A stretch of 64,000 nt of DNA from Struthidea cinerea (lineage: Eukaryota > Chordata > Aves > Passeriformes > Corcoracidae). The position numbers and the translations under genes are program-made. Numbering within the stretch: the first letter of the stretch is position 1; each line of letters begins with the position of its first letter. The notes under the pieces were generated by a model, which did not search any database, was not told where the DNA came from, and saw only the letters and a program-made list of their open reading frames with translations. The DNA is taken from assembly GCA_013397865.1 (NCBI GenBank), contig VZTI01001048.1, positions 1,084,469-1,148,468 on the forward strand, read 5' to 3'. Below, in pieces: positions 24,256 to 37,500 of this stretch.

Positions 24256-27200
24256 CTGCCTAAAACCAGATCACGTAATTAGGCTCAAGAATCAAATATA
24301 GGAAAAGTATGACATCAGATGATTTTACAGTCTATTAGCTTTACATTCTATTAAATTCTATAAATAATTAAATTTTTTAACTAAGAAAATGGTGCTACCA
24401 CTTTCTTCCAGTGAAAGCACTTGCTTCATTTAATGGAGAAATTATCACTGGTCACAGTAATTTCTAATATTATATAAAAGTTCCACAGAAACAATAGCTC
24501 ACATTACAGAATGATAAAAAATTACCTGTGCCTGAAGTTTGCATATCTTACACTTTTTTTATTATGTATGTGTTTACTAAATAGCTGTTAGTGTAGCTCT
24601 GTGTAGCATCTCAGAATCAATCCTGACTACTTTTTGTTTCAGATTAAGAATGCTTGGACAAGACCATTCTGAAGAGCAGCATGGCACAGGGTGCTCATTT
24701 CTCTGGCTATGCAGAACAGAATGTCAGGTATGCTAATTACTAAGTGACTGAGCACAGAGGCGTTCCTAACACACGATGGCTGCTACAGAGCGGGAGAAAA
24801 AACTTTGTATTCCCCATAAAATCAGTACAGTTTTTCTATTCAATTTCAGCACAATTAACCAGCCTCCTGGCACAAGGCCACAAAATCAAGACTTCATGTC
24901 ACACTGGGACCCAAGCTTCAGGCGTGTGTAATAAAGGAATTAAATAAGTCTTCAATGGTGCTCAAATCTGCTGAACAGGGTTGTTTCACAACCCAAGAGA
25001 TCACGTTGTGATCTGCTTTACAAAGAGAACACACAAATGGAAACTACACTGAAGAACCAATTGTTAATATAATTACCAAACTTTCCAAACTTTGTTCCTT
25101 CAGAGGCATAGAAAATGAAATTTATTTATTAAAATTAATGTTATTTTTTGTCGCAGAGGGAGCTGTCCTTACTGTATCAGTTAAAACAGAATGTAGCACT
25201 GGAAATGGATATGTATCAAAACAGAACTGAGAGAGCTAGAAATACAAGTATTTAGAAAATAATGTGATGTACAAGACAAAAAGACGACATTGTGATTTTT
25301 CTCTGTAAGTTTGTTGCAATTTTAGTCACAATCACCTAACCTTCTTATGCAAAGGAATCGGTTTTGTGGAGACCCATGGCCTTGAACGCCGTGCACCCCA
25401 TGCAGAGAAAGGCAACACCTCCGGGCCTGCAGGCTCAGCCAAAAACCAAGGGATGGTTTCCCAGTGCCTCCCTGTGTTGCAAACACAGAAGTGCATGGAC
25501 AGCCCCTTCCACGCGGGCAGAACAGCTGCCGTCTGGTGCTGCTGCTCAGGCACTGCAGAGTATCTGTTTGTGGGTTTTTAATCATAGGTCTTTCACTGAG
25601 ACGTGCTCGGCTAAAAACCTTCTTTCATCACTGCTGAATAACAAAAAGAGACATTGATCATATAGCAAAATAATATCTATGTGCAATCCCAGTAAACAAG
25701 GTAGAAATGGCAGTAGATTTGGGTAAACTATTTAAAAAAAAATCAAGTAATATTTAGCAGCAAGTCATCCAAGCAGTATTTGTCATCTGCAACTTATTAC
25801 TCAAAAGGAAGAGCATGTAAACAGTGTATTTGATTTACCCAGTAGCACCTGTAGTGCCAGATATGCTTGTATTGTTAAGGATTTTGGCTAGCAACAGTTT
25901 GTGTACAAATAGCTACTTGGTGGTAGCTGATACTGAACAGTCCAGTCTTGCCCTCGATTGTAAAAAATCTGTGTATTTACTGTTCAAAATTTTGTGCTGT
26001 AACAGGACACTAAAACTGTATACATTCATAATGTCAAAAAAAGATATCTATAGGTTTTTCCATTATCTCTGCGTAATTGTTATTCGTATTCCTGCTTACA
26101 GTCAGAATTATGAATACAGTTCTACACTATCTTAATTAAGACCTTTAATCTAATGCACCTGGTATGTCTGTACAAGGAAAATATTTTCCTGTAGTTTCGC
26201 CATGGGAACATGTTCTGATTGTCAGTGATCAGTCTATTAGGGCAAGAAGGGTGTTGGTGTGTAGGCATGTCTGATGCACATAGAGCAGGTGCCTTGGAAG
26301 CACTTCCCAGTCACAAGTCCTAAAGCAGTTTTCCCTGAACATAACAAAGAGGAAATATTTTCTCTAGCCAGCCATATAAAACTATTGTTATTTGCTACTG
26401 AGCTGGGTAAGGAATACAGATTTTTAATAACGTTGGAATACTGATTAACAACAGTGCACACAGAACAGAATATTTCAAACTTTATAGTGCAAAGTACACA
26501 TCTTTTATTACATTCTGGAACTGATCCCAAGTTCATCCCTAAGTCATTTTCTCTCTGATAAAGCAGCACTGGGAGTGTTTTTATTTGTACTTGCTGCCCC
26601 ATGGGCTGCTGTCACAAACACTGCAAAACCTTAGAAATGTCTGCTGTGTGTCTTTTCCTACATTGCACTTCCCTTTGCAGTAATTGCAGAGCACAGACAT
26701 TATTAGCTACTGCGCACCTCCATGAAATCCCACTTATATAGGAGCCCCTCCCGTAGTCAAGAAAGCAACGTTTAGGTCAGCTGTGAAGTAGCCCGTAGTT
26801 CTCTGATCAAGGTGAAGTGTGGCACTTCCACAATGTCCTCAGTAGCACATGGAATTGAGTTTGTTGTAAGACATTTGTACAAATCCTGCAAATACACTTT
26901 GATTCAATGGCTGAAGAACTGGGGGGTTCAGACTAATAACTTCTTCCCTTTGACATTAGCAGACAAATGACGTTACAATGTCAATTTGCAGTGTGTCAGC
27001 AGATACATGATACTTGATAATCATTATTCTACAATCACTTACTAGACAATCATCCAGGGGATCCTTCTGAAGACAAAATGTAAAGAGGCTTTTACAAGTC
27101 TTCTTGGTAGAGTTCTAGATACAAGTTCCACATTCTGGATTTGCCATGCATCAGCTACTCTGTAAATCCTTACAGGGATGCTCTTACTGCATGGGGGGTT

Positions 27201-28151
27201 GGATATACTTTGAGCAGAGTCTTTTAGCCCAAAAACTCTCGGTATTTTGAAGTGAAACTCTGATTCTCAGAATAAATATGCAAAAGGTGGAAATATCAAT
27301 TACAATTTACATTTAGGGGCGCAAACACAGCTGTTTGAAAATGCTCAGGGGTAGTGTAAATTACAGAGCATCCACCAGAGGGAAGCTCCTGCATTCATTC
27401 AGAATAAAATAAATAATTTGAAGGTCGGGAGAAACACACCCCTGATACTTAAGCTGAAGCAAATTCTATTAAAAGTGTTTCATAGCAGTAGCACAGACTT
27501 TTTGAGCTTGGGAAGTTTTCAGAAGTTATTTGCCAATCTAAAAGTAACAGACTTACAGAAAATTTCCTGTATTGGTGACTGAGTTGTTGCACTACATGTA
27601 ATATGCATGCGCACAAAAAGAAAAAGATTTTTTTTTTTAAACATACAGATGCAGCCTAATTTCACTGCTGTGATGGAGTAGACCAGAACTTCTGTGGTCC
27701 GAAGTCTAAATGCATTCATACATTAACGGCCTCCCACATGTGGTCACTAGAGTGAGTAAGATACCGAATTGTTTGGCTGCTGTTGTGTTTAGCATGTTAT
27801 TGACTACACTACATTGCTCCCCCTGTTAATGGAAATATTTGCTAAATTGCCCATAAGGTTTGTGTGCTACGAATGTAAGTATAATAAATAACAGTCAGAC
27901 ACTTTTAGAGAATATTAAAGACAGCTTACAGTCTGAAGTTTTCATAGTGATCCAACAGTCACGTAGAGCTGCTCAGAAACATGGTCCTGATCTACTGTTA
28001 ACTCTAATGTCTGAGATATTTAGTCTAATAGCCTGACTTCAGAGTCTTACTCAAGGAAATCTTAGCAGTTCAACATTTCTCTGGGATGTTTTTGAAACAG
28101 GAGTTCTAGGCTGTGGCTGCAATTCAGAGATTCATTTGTTTTCTTGTTTAA

Positions 28152-28460
28152 ATGAAAGATACAGCCAGAGGCAGAGGCTGTCTGGCAAGCAAACTTCAAC
28201 TCAAGTGGAGAAATGTGTTTCTGGAAAATGTAAGGCCAGATGCTCCTGAAGTTCAGCCAGATCCATACACTACTGGATTAGAACTATACTCATACCAATG
28301 GTTCAGACAACTGCTCTTTTCCACCAAAAGTAAAGTTTTACAGAGGGAAATCCTACAGAGATGTCACACAATGGTACAGAACATACAGGTGCTTTTAGGG
28401 ATCCTTGGTAGAATGAGGACTGACCACAAGGTTGTAGCTACAATTAGAGCTTTATTATGA
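28152..28460 (+). other. Unrecognised 102-codon ORF, probably chance
   Basis: An ATG-initiated ORF with a moderately charged product and one internal Tyr/Trp-rich stretch (about residues 40-55). I recognise no domain, signal peptide or membrane segment. It abuts the 36-bp tandem repeat and has no visible promoter or polyadenylation context. Most likely it is a random ORF or part of a decayed repeat. Confidence 0.1.
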
Positions 28461-28640
28461 CATAAAAATTCACTCATCAGCATACCTTATTGTTATCTAC
28501 AATTTCTAGCAGTTCGTGTACCTTACTGTTACACAGGATTTTTAGCAATTATCCCAGTTTTCAGTTACACAGAATTTCTAGTAATCAGTGTAGGTTTCCG
28601 TACTATCTAGAGTCTTTGGTTATGTAGGCTTTTAGTCACC
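28459..28640. repeat. Degenerate 36-bp tandem repeat, about 4-5 units
   Basis: Three consecutive 36-bp units start at 28492, 28528 and 28564, each opening GTTA and containing an ATTTCTAG-like core (ATTTTTAG in the second). Units 2 and 3 share the start GTTACACAG and match at 26 of 36 positions by eye. A diverged unit precedes them (from about 28,459). A further decayed one follows to about 28,640. No protein reading is supported through it. Confidence 0.65.
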
Positions 28641-30011
28641 TGGGCCCTCTGCAATTCAGGTCAAAGCTTGATAATCAGTGTGTGACACAACAATCATAAT
28701 CTAGACTGACTTTACTTAAAGAACTTGCGAGTCCCTGTAGCACTGGGTGACAAGCAGTACTGGACATCTCTCCTTGATTATCTTTTTCCCAGTAAAAATC
28801 TGCAACTTAGTTCAATCTAGATATGCCACTGGCAATAAATTAAAAATAGTTTACGAAGGTACTTCTGGAGAAATAATGTGTGTAAAGGTGATTTCATTAG
28901 AAGAAGAGATACTGCCCAGCACTTCCTCCCATTAGTTAATTTTCACAAGTGGTTTCCAGAAATTCCCTTCAGAATACAAACAACTTGTTTCAGATTTTCC
29001 CCTACCCGATACTCATTAAATGTAGTTAAAAACAAAAGGAATTGGAATCGTGTATCAGATTAAATCCCAATTAAAATCTTTATTGCACAAATAGTATTTT
29101 AAAGATATAATACTTACTTCAGTGGGGTTATTCTGGATTTGTTTTTGATCTCATTATACTCTTATGAGAGCAAAACTGGCTAAGCTGCTTTGGGGGTGCT
29201 GATGTTACAATCCTTTTTCCATGGTGAAAAATACTTTTTGACTTAATACTATGCACTGCGTTTGCCAGGTTTGTAAAATTAGGGAAATAATCTGTGTCAC
29301 GTTCTTAAATTTAAGCTATTAATAACTCCTTTGTTTCTGTGAATCTTTTTTTATGGTAAATACCCTTCCAGTTCCACTTCTTGAATATTTCTGTTAGCTC
29401 TGCTGTTCTAGTTCCTCCTTTAACATTTTAGAAATGAACTTCAGAAGATATTTTGACATCAGGATAGCAAAATAGTTTCATATTCTTTGGCTAGACTCTG
29501 AAGAACGTAGGATTCATTTAGGATTTGAATATTGCACTGACTACCAAGTTTCCTAGGAAAAGTCATAAAGTTATAGCCCATTGCTGGCACAGCAGGACAA
29601 TAATGTATTGTCATATATTTTCTCTCTGACATGGAGCATCTCCTATAACTCTACATCCAGTCTGAATATTCTGATGGTTATTGTTTGGTAAAGAACTGCA
29701 ATTTCCCAGAGAATTAGAAAAACAGCTCCCACCCACTTGGTTGTACCAGTACAGTACATATAGGACAAATGTTGATTTCCTTTATGCCAGGGTATTTCTA
29801 AAATATGATTGACTGTTTTCTGCTGAATCAAAAAAGATGACATGAAGGTAGTAAGCACAATTTTTTGTACTTTAAAATTCATGTCAAACATATAATGCAC
29901 ATTTGTAGTTTACCTGCCACCCCTCTTTTTTTTGTTTTTGTAAAATAAAGTGCTGAGTTATTCATAGGAGCAAGAATAGAATAGCATAAAAAGGGTTTCT
30001 TTCTCCTCACA

Positions 30012-30375
30012 GCCATTGATTAGATCAGTAAGATCACCACAGTAGCAAGTACCAAGTTTCTTTAAATAGGGACACTTTAGAAAGACTAGCAACATGCTTT
30101 AAAATTTGCTGAAGCACAATGGATGTATAACTAACAGTGAAGTCGGGTCCTGCACTGTATTTTTATTTTTGCTTTGTATGCAAAAATACCCATCCTCCCA
30201 AACAACAGGAACTGTCATATGTGGTCAGATGTCTGTAAGAGTGAGCATGAGGATGTGAGCTCATAGTCTGTATTAACCTTCAGGACATCAGTTGGAGGAG
30301 AACTTTCGAGTAGTTCGCCAACACCTTCAGAATAAAGCAGAGTGCAGAGCAACCAAGAACGGAAGAATTTCCAGA
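30012..30375 (+). other. Presumed 5' UTR part of the GPCR coding exon
   Basis: Two candidate splice acceptors precede the receptor start. One is a strong pyrimidine tract ending CTCCTCACAG at 30012 and the other a weaker CTTCAG at 30283. An in-frame TAA at 30274-30276 blocks N-terminal extension beyond it in unspliced RNA. Short upstream ATGs occur (near 30,093 and 30,120). Which acceptor is used, or whether transcription starts locally, cannot be told here. Confidence 0.35.
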
Positions 30376-31386
30376 ATGAGTCAAGCTGAGGAAAGCAGTG
30401 TCAACTCAACATGGAATATTGTGAGGTCAGTAGTCTGCATAATACTGAGCTTGTCATTTATTATTGGCACTCCTGGAAACTGCATCGTCATCTGGACTGT
30501 TTGTACAAAAATGAAGCAAGTATCTCTTTCAGTCCTGCTGATCGTGAACCTGGCCATTGCTGATGTCCTTGTACTGATCACTTTACCAATTTGGATTTAT
30601 TCCTTTGCTGACTCATGGATTTTTGGAGTCGTCTTCTGCAAAATGCTGGTTTTCATTATTTACTGCAGCATGTATGCCAGTATATTTCTGATTACAGCAC
30701 TCAGCTTGGAGAGACTAATGGCTGTGTTTTACCCTTTCACAATTCAAGCATACAGAAAAAAAGAAAAAATTTCGTTGATCGTGTTCCTCATTTGGTTCCT
30801 GTCTATTGCTTTTGGCATTTCTGTCATTCCATTTCAAGAGACAGAAGAAACGAATGGTCGACTTTTATGCACATGTCGCAGCTACTCTTCTAATAGACAG
30901 AAAGTGTCGTATCTTCTGCTGGAGACCCTTGCAGGTTTTGTAATCCCTTTCTTAATCATTTGCACTTGTTACGTGTGTGTTGCAAGAAGAATAAGCAGAA
31001 TGACTTACCATTCCAAGCAGCGATCAGAACGTCTCATTGCCAGCGTTGTGGTGGCGTTCATTCTGTGCTGGGTGCCTCACCATGTCTTTAACGTCTTGGA
31101 TATTATTTCAATTGAAATAGAGCTCTCTGATAAGAAGATGTCTTTGGCACTGGAAGAAATTGTAGACAAAGGAGTGTACATCTCTGGAGCACTCGTATTC
31201 ATCAGTAGCTGTATTAACCCTCTGCTTTATGCTTTTGCTGCACGAAAGTTTCAGGACCACCTGAGGTTTGCCAAGATGTCAAAGCTGTTCGAACAGATCA
31301 GTCAGACTGTAACAGAGGAAGACAAGAAAAGAAGTCTGGTTGTAGCCAAACACGAAGGTCCTTTGATAGGCACAGAAAATCTCTAA
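30376..31386 (+). CDS. Leukotriene B4 receptor-like class A GPCR, single coding exon
   Basis: A 336-residue seven-transmembrane receptor of the plasma membrane. The first good ATG (A at -3) is at 30376. The frame extends upstream only through a TTG. Features by residue: N-glycosylation site NST at 10, GN at 34-35 (TM1), LAIAD at 59-63 (TM2) and Cys88 pairing with Cys165 or 167. CSMYASIFLITALSLERL at 97-114 (TM3) has Glu-Arg-Leu in place of DRY. CWVP at 231-234 (TM6) and NPLLY at 281-285 (TM7) follow, then an amphipathic helix 8 (RKFQDHLRFAKMSKLFE). SMYAS..LITA.SL.R..AV and the helix-8 end resemble human BLT1 (LTB4R) and BLT2 more than other families. LTB4 receptors couple mainly to Gi to drive leukocyte chemotaxis, so that role is inferred. 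It may be a separate LTB4R2-like paralogue, so no symbol is given. Confidence 0.85.
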   Translation: MSQAEESSVNSTWNIVRSVVCIILSLSFIIGTPGNCIVIWTVCTKMKQVSLSVLLIVNLAIADVLVLITLPIWIYSFADSWIFGVVFCKMLVFIIYCSMYASIFLITALSLERLMAVFYPFTIQAYRKKEKISLIVFLIWFLSIAFGISVIPFQETEETNGRLLCTCRSYSSNRQKVSYLLLETLAGFVIPFLIICTCYVCVARRISRMTYHSKQRSERLIASVVVAFILCWVPHHVFNVLDIISIEIELSDKKMSLALEEIVDKGVYISGALVFISSCINPLLYAFAARKFQDHLRFAKMSKLFEQISQTVTEEDKKRSLVVAKHEGPLIGTENL

Positions 31387-31485
31387 CAAGGAACTCAGTG
31401 AATAATCTGTGTCATTCCTTCAGCAGTCCTTTCTCCTCATACTCTCAGTTTCATTTACTGAGCAGTTCAAGGAAAGCTGGAGATA

Positions 31486-31491
31486 AATAAA
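31486..31491 (+). terminator. Poly(A) signal AATAAA for the GPCR transcript
   Basis: A canonical AATAAA lies 100 bp after the stop codon. It is followed about 20 nt later by a T/GT-rich downstream element (TTGTGTGTTGTATG). This predicts a short 3' UTR. Longer alternative ends further downstream are possible. Confidence 0.7.
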
Positions 31492-31519
31492 AGCTTTTTG
31501 GGTTTTTTCTTGTGTGTTG

Positions 31520-34500
31520 TATGACAATTGGCATTGACAACCCAGTTCATAAGGTAGTATTTCTATCATGAAGCGAGCACTATTTCATTGTTGCTGAGAA
31601 CCTCAGCAAGGTGGCTAAAAGCTCAAATTGTAAGGAATACAGCATTTTTACTTTCCATTAGAATTATTTCTGATTTCTATAAAGTCTGTGTGCAGAAAAC
31701 AGAAAAGAACTGCATGTGGAAAAGAGAGACTTTGAAAGCTTAAAACTAGGTTTTTCTTCAGAAAAGAAATTACTGCATGTTCAAAAATCCTTATATAATC
31801 TAAAGTTTTAAGAAGTTAAATTCTTTATATGGGTAAGAATGGTTTTTAAGTGTACTAATGGCACAAAACTCTTCTGGCTTGATGGAAAATCTTAAGCTGT
31901 TTTTATTCATTACTTTATTTAGGTTGGAAAGTAGTAAGGGTTGTTTACACAGTCAAGCTCATTTACTGCATTATCTTGGGGTAGTAGGTTTGAACAAGTC
32001 AAATGTGGAGTGTGACATCCCTCCAGAAGAAGCAGGAGGTATGAGAACTGTGTTGTGTGGCTAACATCAGTGCAGACTGCATGCTATATTTGATGTCAAA
32101 CACATTGCATGCTTCAGTGGCAATTAAACTATTGGTGTATTAAATATATATACTTTGAGTATCCTCAAAATCTTTGATTCAAAGAAGTTAAGCTTCCAAG
32201 ATGTCTATTAAATTATGGAGGAATTGGATCAGGCTCAGGTGAGGAGGAAGGAGAGGTCCCTGGTATTGTTTTTTATGTGTAAAAAAGTGGCAGCAGTACG
32301 AAGTGTCTAATATCATAAGAACTTTGCCTTGCAAATAAAAGCAGTATTTTTTTTCTTCTCTTATAGAATAGTGGACTTTGCCATAAGAAACCAATAAGAC
32401 TTGTATTTGCAAGGTCTTTAGTTTTGTGAATATTTGCAAACTCACTGTGAAAAACTGCATGGCATCAAGTGTTTGCTTTTGAAGTTTTATTTATTTCAAT
32501 TGAGCCTAACATTTTTGATGTTTACTTTTGTTAATTTTTAAGTCAATCATTTGTAATAACATCAAGATAACTACTGATTATGAAGCATATTGTAATTTCA
32601 TGTACCCTGTTCTGGACAGCTGGTAAATAGCTACGTTACTCATCTTTATAAAGAAATTACAAATACTAACTAGAACTTAATTTTTGAAGTCTGATTGTGT
32701 CACAGTAAAGGATATTTGAGTTGTATTAATTTAGCTTGTAAACTAAAATAAACATGGGGAAGTAAAATCCTTAGCTGTTAATGGAAGAATATTTCTGTAA
32801 ACTTTGCATATGTATTTGTTATTCCTGCTTGTTATCAAAAAGTATTTTTTTCTCCTGAATAGGAGAAAAGTCCACAGCACAGAGGGTTTTCCATCTCCTT
32901 TTACTAACATTAAAGAAAATTAGCAAGGTCTAGTTTGCAGTACGTAGTAAGCAACAGATGAAACCCTTCACGCTTTACCCCATCTTTTACCTACCACTCT
33001 TTTTCACTCCTCTAATGGCTTTTAATTGCTATAGTACATTCAATATAGCAATGTGACGTTATCTCACAAAAAAAGCAGCAACTCCAGTTATCTACTGATA
33101 AAAAAGTGAAGCTGTATTTCCCAATATGTTCTTGAAATAGCAATCACTCACTATTCAACAACAACACAGAACAGATGAGGAGATTTGCATCTCATGAGCA
33201 CATGAGCTCTGAAACTGAACTTCTAGACCACAAGAGTCAAGCATTGCACAACTCACAGGGTGGGCGAAGACCCAGATAAACTTTAGTACAAGCTAAAGTT
33301 TTCCTTTCTATCAGTCTGTGCATGAATTTTCTGCCTCAATATTAATTTTTCACATTTTCTCCACTGCTTTTTACTCACAACTGCAGTACTGAAGTCCTTG
33401 TAAAACACAAGGTCCATCAAGGAGCTAGAGCTGTCCCTCTTAAGTTCTTTTTAATGGCCTTGGTTCTGCCTCCAGTAGACAGCCATCTCTAAGAACTTTG
33501 TTTCTTTTGAAGGCTGTTTGAGAAGTAGTAGAAGATACTAATATAGCAACCTTAACTAATTTCACTTTTATGTAGAGTAAGTAGAGTTAATTCTTGCCAA
33601 TGTTGGTATGCACAGTTAAAACCCCCAGTGATGTAATATTTTTGTCAACACAACAGTCGTGTAACTGGGACCATAAGGGTTAACCTAAAAATACAAGCTG
33701 AGCTGCTGTCTGCTGCTTCCTTGAGCAGGTACACATCAGGCCTGGCAATGCAGCCAGATTTAGCACTTCATCAGTACTAACATGTTCTATCTGTTGTTGA
33801 AGCTAGATCAAAATGGTGACTTGGAGGTGAGATCAATCTTCCTAGTAACTCTTGACAGATTCTCCTGAGAAAATTGAGGCTTCACATCATTTGAGTTCCT
33901 CTTTTTTTTTCTTGCTTCCTAATCTTCCCACCCTTGTTTATGAAGTCTGCCCTGTGGTTTCAGTGTCCAGCTATTTCTCATGACACAGCAAGGCAGAAGG
34001 CTGAGCTAAGAGAGGGCCACTTCAGTCACCTGAGTCAAATCACCTCGGACTACACTGAAGCACAGGGAACATGATGCAGAGTCAATGCAACAGTGCTTAG
34101 AACACTGAGTACTAGGAGGTGACCAGATAGTTTGAATTTCTCACATTTGTAAAAATTAATAATCTCCTAACATTTATCTCTTAACATTTCAGTATTTCCC
34201 AGCCTGAAACTTTCTGTGAACATTCCATGGGTTTACATCAGGATTTTTTCACATTTACTGTAGTAGAATCATGCTGCCTAAAGTGAATTCATGTTGTATT
34301 AAGTGGATTGAAGGAAAGTCTGAGGGGTTTTTAGTTCTTACAGCCAATATATAAGAAGTATGGAAAAGAACATAAAGAGAAAGCATCAGCCTTACACCAT
34401 TTGTTGCCTGTTGACATCAAAATGTTTCTGTAGGCATCACAGTAAAAGATTTATAACAGATATTGGGATTAAAACAATAGAGCTTTGTGAATGTTTACAG

Positions 34501-37500
34501 GCAACTCGTAATTTAAGGAGTAGCACAAGGGAAATCAGAGATCCTTATTTGAAAGCAGAAACAGGGTAACTGCATTGTACTAAAGAAAAAAATAATTTTT
34601 TTAAACCACCAGAACATTTTCTAGGAAGAAGTAGAGCAAAAGTTACAAGACTTTTTAAAGACAGTTAAGGCTGCAGTTATGGAACTCTTAGGGTTACACT
34701 TAATGGGACTAAATGAAAGATTTGCCCACAGTACTTGGGTGAAAAGGGTAAAAGAACCTGGAAGCTAACAGATGGCACAGAAACAACATAGGAATGCAAA
34801 TTCTTTCACATTCAAACAATGTATGATAAAGAATAAATATTTTAGAAGATGCAGAATTAGCCAATATTAACAGTGGTGAAGGTTTTCTCTACAGGTTAGT
34901 GTACAGCTCTTGTATTCCTCCTTTTTCTGCATATATTGGGAAAAGGGAAGACAGAGGAAAAGTAATTGGCTTTTGTGAGTAGAAAAGCATGAGAAATAAG
35001 TTAGTCAAGATTATTAAGAAACATATGGACTTAGAATGAAACTGAGAAGTTCAGCCATGAAAGCTGAGTATTAAAAAAGAACAGACAGGGAAGTGAAAAC
35101 TATTTAGTTGCAAGGCAGTTTGAGATTTTTGTGAATGCTTTCTTGTCAGATCAGTTAATCACTAAAACAGTTATTCATTAGAAAACTTCTCAGTGTGATC
35201 TCCATTGGTGGTCAATAGGTTAAAGAAAAAAAATCCAGTAAAACTGAGTTTAGAGAGACATAAGCCTGTCCTCTGAGAGGGTGAGTAACTTCTGCTGCTC
35301 TTGTTAGCATTAAGAGCTGGGTGTGACCAGGGCTATGATGAGGGACACCAGGATTTCAGAAACTTTACAACACTGTTTACAGTCCTAAGAAAGTTCTTGC
35401 ACTGATAGGTATGGAGATAAGAGAATCATATACTATTGGATTCCTTTGTGTCTTCTTTCCCCTTAAATCAAATATGCTAAAAAATCCTGTGGATGGTTCT
35501 TAGTAAGATTCAACATTTTAAAATAGATTGAAGTTGAAGAAATGTTCAGATTAGAAGAAAATTATTTTTATGGAATGTGTCAAGTCAGTGATTTAAATGA
35601 TGGAATTAATGAAAAAGATGCTATGAAGTCTTCAAATACAGGTTAGTCATAGCTCTTAAGTTAGGAATCCTGATTATACATCTGCTAAACTGCAAAATCC
35701 ACTCATTCTTCATCTAACAGAAGTCAGCTATCAGAACTATATCTTAACTGCAAAAGTAACTGGTCCGTCTTCAGTTTTGGCTGCACCTATGTAGGTACTA
35801 ACAGTATGTGCAGCTAAGTGCATCACTGTTTCCACTGGACATTAACTAAAAAACAGTGTGAACTGCACTGAGACATCTACAAACAGTGTGTTGTGATTGA
35901 AGTGAAGGGTATGTCCAGGTGGTTGTAAATTGGAGGATTAGAAGTTTAGACTGCTCTTACTAGATCTTAAACTGAAAAATCAGGCTTTTCAGTTTTGCGT
36001 AGCAGACGTGTTAATGGTGTAGCACATTCCATGAAAAATTAAGGGCTAAATATTTCATTTTTGGAGAATTGTGAATTTGAAGCAGTATTTATGGCCTGTC
36101 TTTAACTTGGTAGTGTGACCATAAGAGCCACAACAGGAAAATAGTTGTGTGGAGATCACTTCTTGTCATTGCATCACTGACGCTATGGGAATATATGGCA
36201 GTGTAGACAATCTGAAAACAGGTTGCAGATTCCATTTCTTAACTCTACTACATAATTTCAAAAGCTGCCGTAATACTAACATTTTCTGTATAATTCCTGC
36301 TGAACTTGGTGAGTAGTATCAGAAACTTAGAAGTTATGGACACTTTTTTAAACATTGCAACTAATGAATTATGTTAGTGCCTGTTAGATTTAAAAGTACA
36401 GTGACAGACCTTCAGCTGTGCTGTAGAACATTAAGTAGTTAAAACTGAGGGAAGCATTTAGCAGGTCATGTTTTTTACATGCTTGTTCACTCCTGCCACC
36501 GTGTGGCTTTTCCATTTTAAAAAGTTAGGCTTAATTTTAATACTCTGGAAGTCACTGAAACAAGTAGTGAAATATTTTGTTCATTGTTTCAGTTGTGAAC
36601 TATATTTAAAGTTCAGGTCATTGAGACAAAAGTTCACAAAAAACCACTGTAATTAAGCATTCAACTTCTATTCATTTCGGAGTGATCTAGTTTGTCTCTT
36701 TCTCACTCTTCAGGAGCCTAAGGCCACATTTTTTCAAATATTGCGTAAAGTAGGCAAGCTGAGAATGTTTGACAGAATGTAATGCCTCATGCCAGCTTGT
36801 GAAAAGTCTATGCTGGAAACAACTTCCCCTTCCCTCCCCCAACAAAACCACCAATAACTATTTTGATATGGACCTTGACTCAAATTTGAGTAGCTCACAT
36901 CTCCTGCCTGGTGATATTATTGATTTCTAGGCTTTTGGTAGTTTTGAGATGCTCTCAAAAAGTTTCTAGAAGTCTTGACATCCTTGTGGTTAAAATTAGA
37001 AATGGTTCTTGCAGTCGTAAACATATCCATTATAAGAAAATCACAAAAGCTTTGCTTTTAAGCAAATAAGAGAAGTGTTAGGAGTAAAGCAGAAAACAGA
37101 ATCAATAGATTTGGTTTCAAACTCCCTTTTTCTCTATTGCAATGCTTAGTTTCTGTATGTAATGCTTTTAGTGTCTATGAACAAGGCTTGGCTTAATCCT
37201 CTTACATTTGTCATGCTGAATAGCATCGCACTAATTGATTAATCCTACTTTTAAAACAATCAGAATCAGAAGAAACTGATTTTACTGAAGAACTTCTCAC
37301 AGCACTTCTAGGAAGAAGACCTCATGAATTAAAGGTTTCTACCCAATAACCATTTCCCTAAATAGCCATTTTACCCCAAGATTTGCACTGTATATGACAC
37401 TAAAACCCAGCTATTTTACATTACACACCTTATTTTGTTCTGTGACAACTAAAGTAAAGTGAAAATTGAAGACTTTCTGTGTCTGGGTTCACTCCAGGCT

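Larger units (their letters stand above)
16461..30011. other. Intergenic interval between the two divergent genes
   Basis: About 13.5 kb with no ORF that I can link to a protein family. The contents I can name are two CR1 relics (about 21.6 kb and 24.0 kb), a 36-bp degenerate tandem repeat (about 28.5 kb) and a palindromic E-box (23,292). Non-coding 5' exons of the GPCR gene could lie here but cannot be recognised from sequence alone. Confidence 0.6.

Noticed and set aside
30292..30375. N-terminal extension of the GPCR by 28 codons from position 30292
   Set aside because: The codon at 30292 is TTG, not ATG. The ATG at 30376 has a good context and gives an N-terminus of normal length with a glycosylation site close to TM1.
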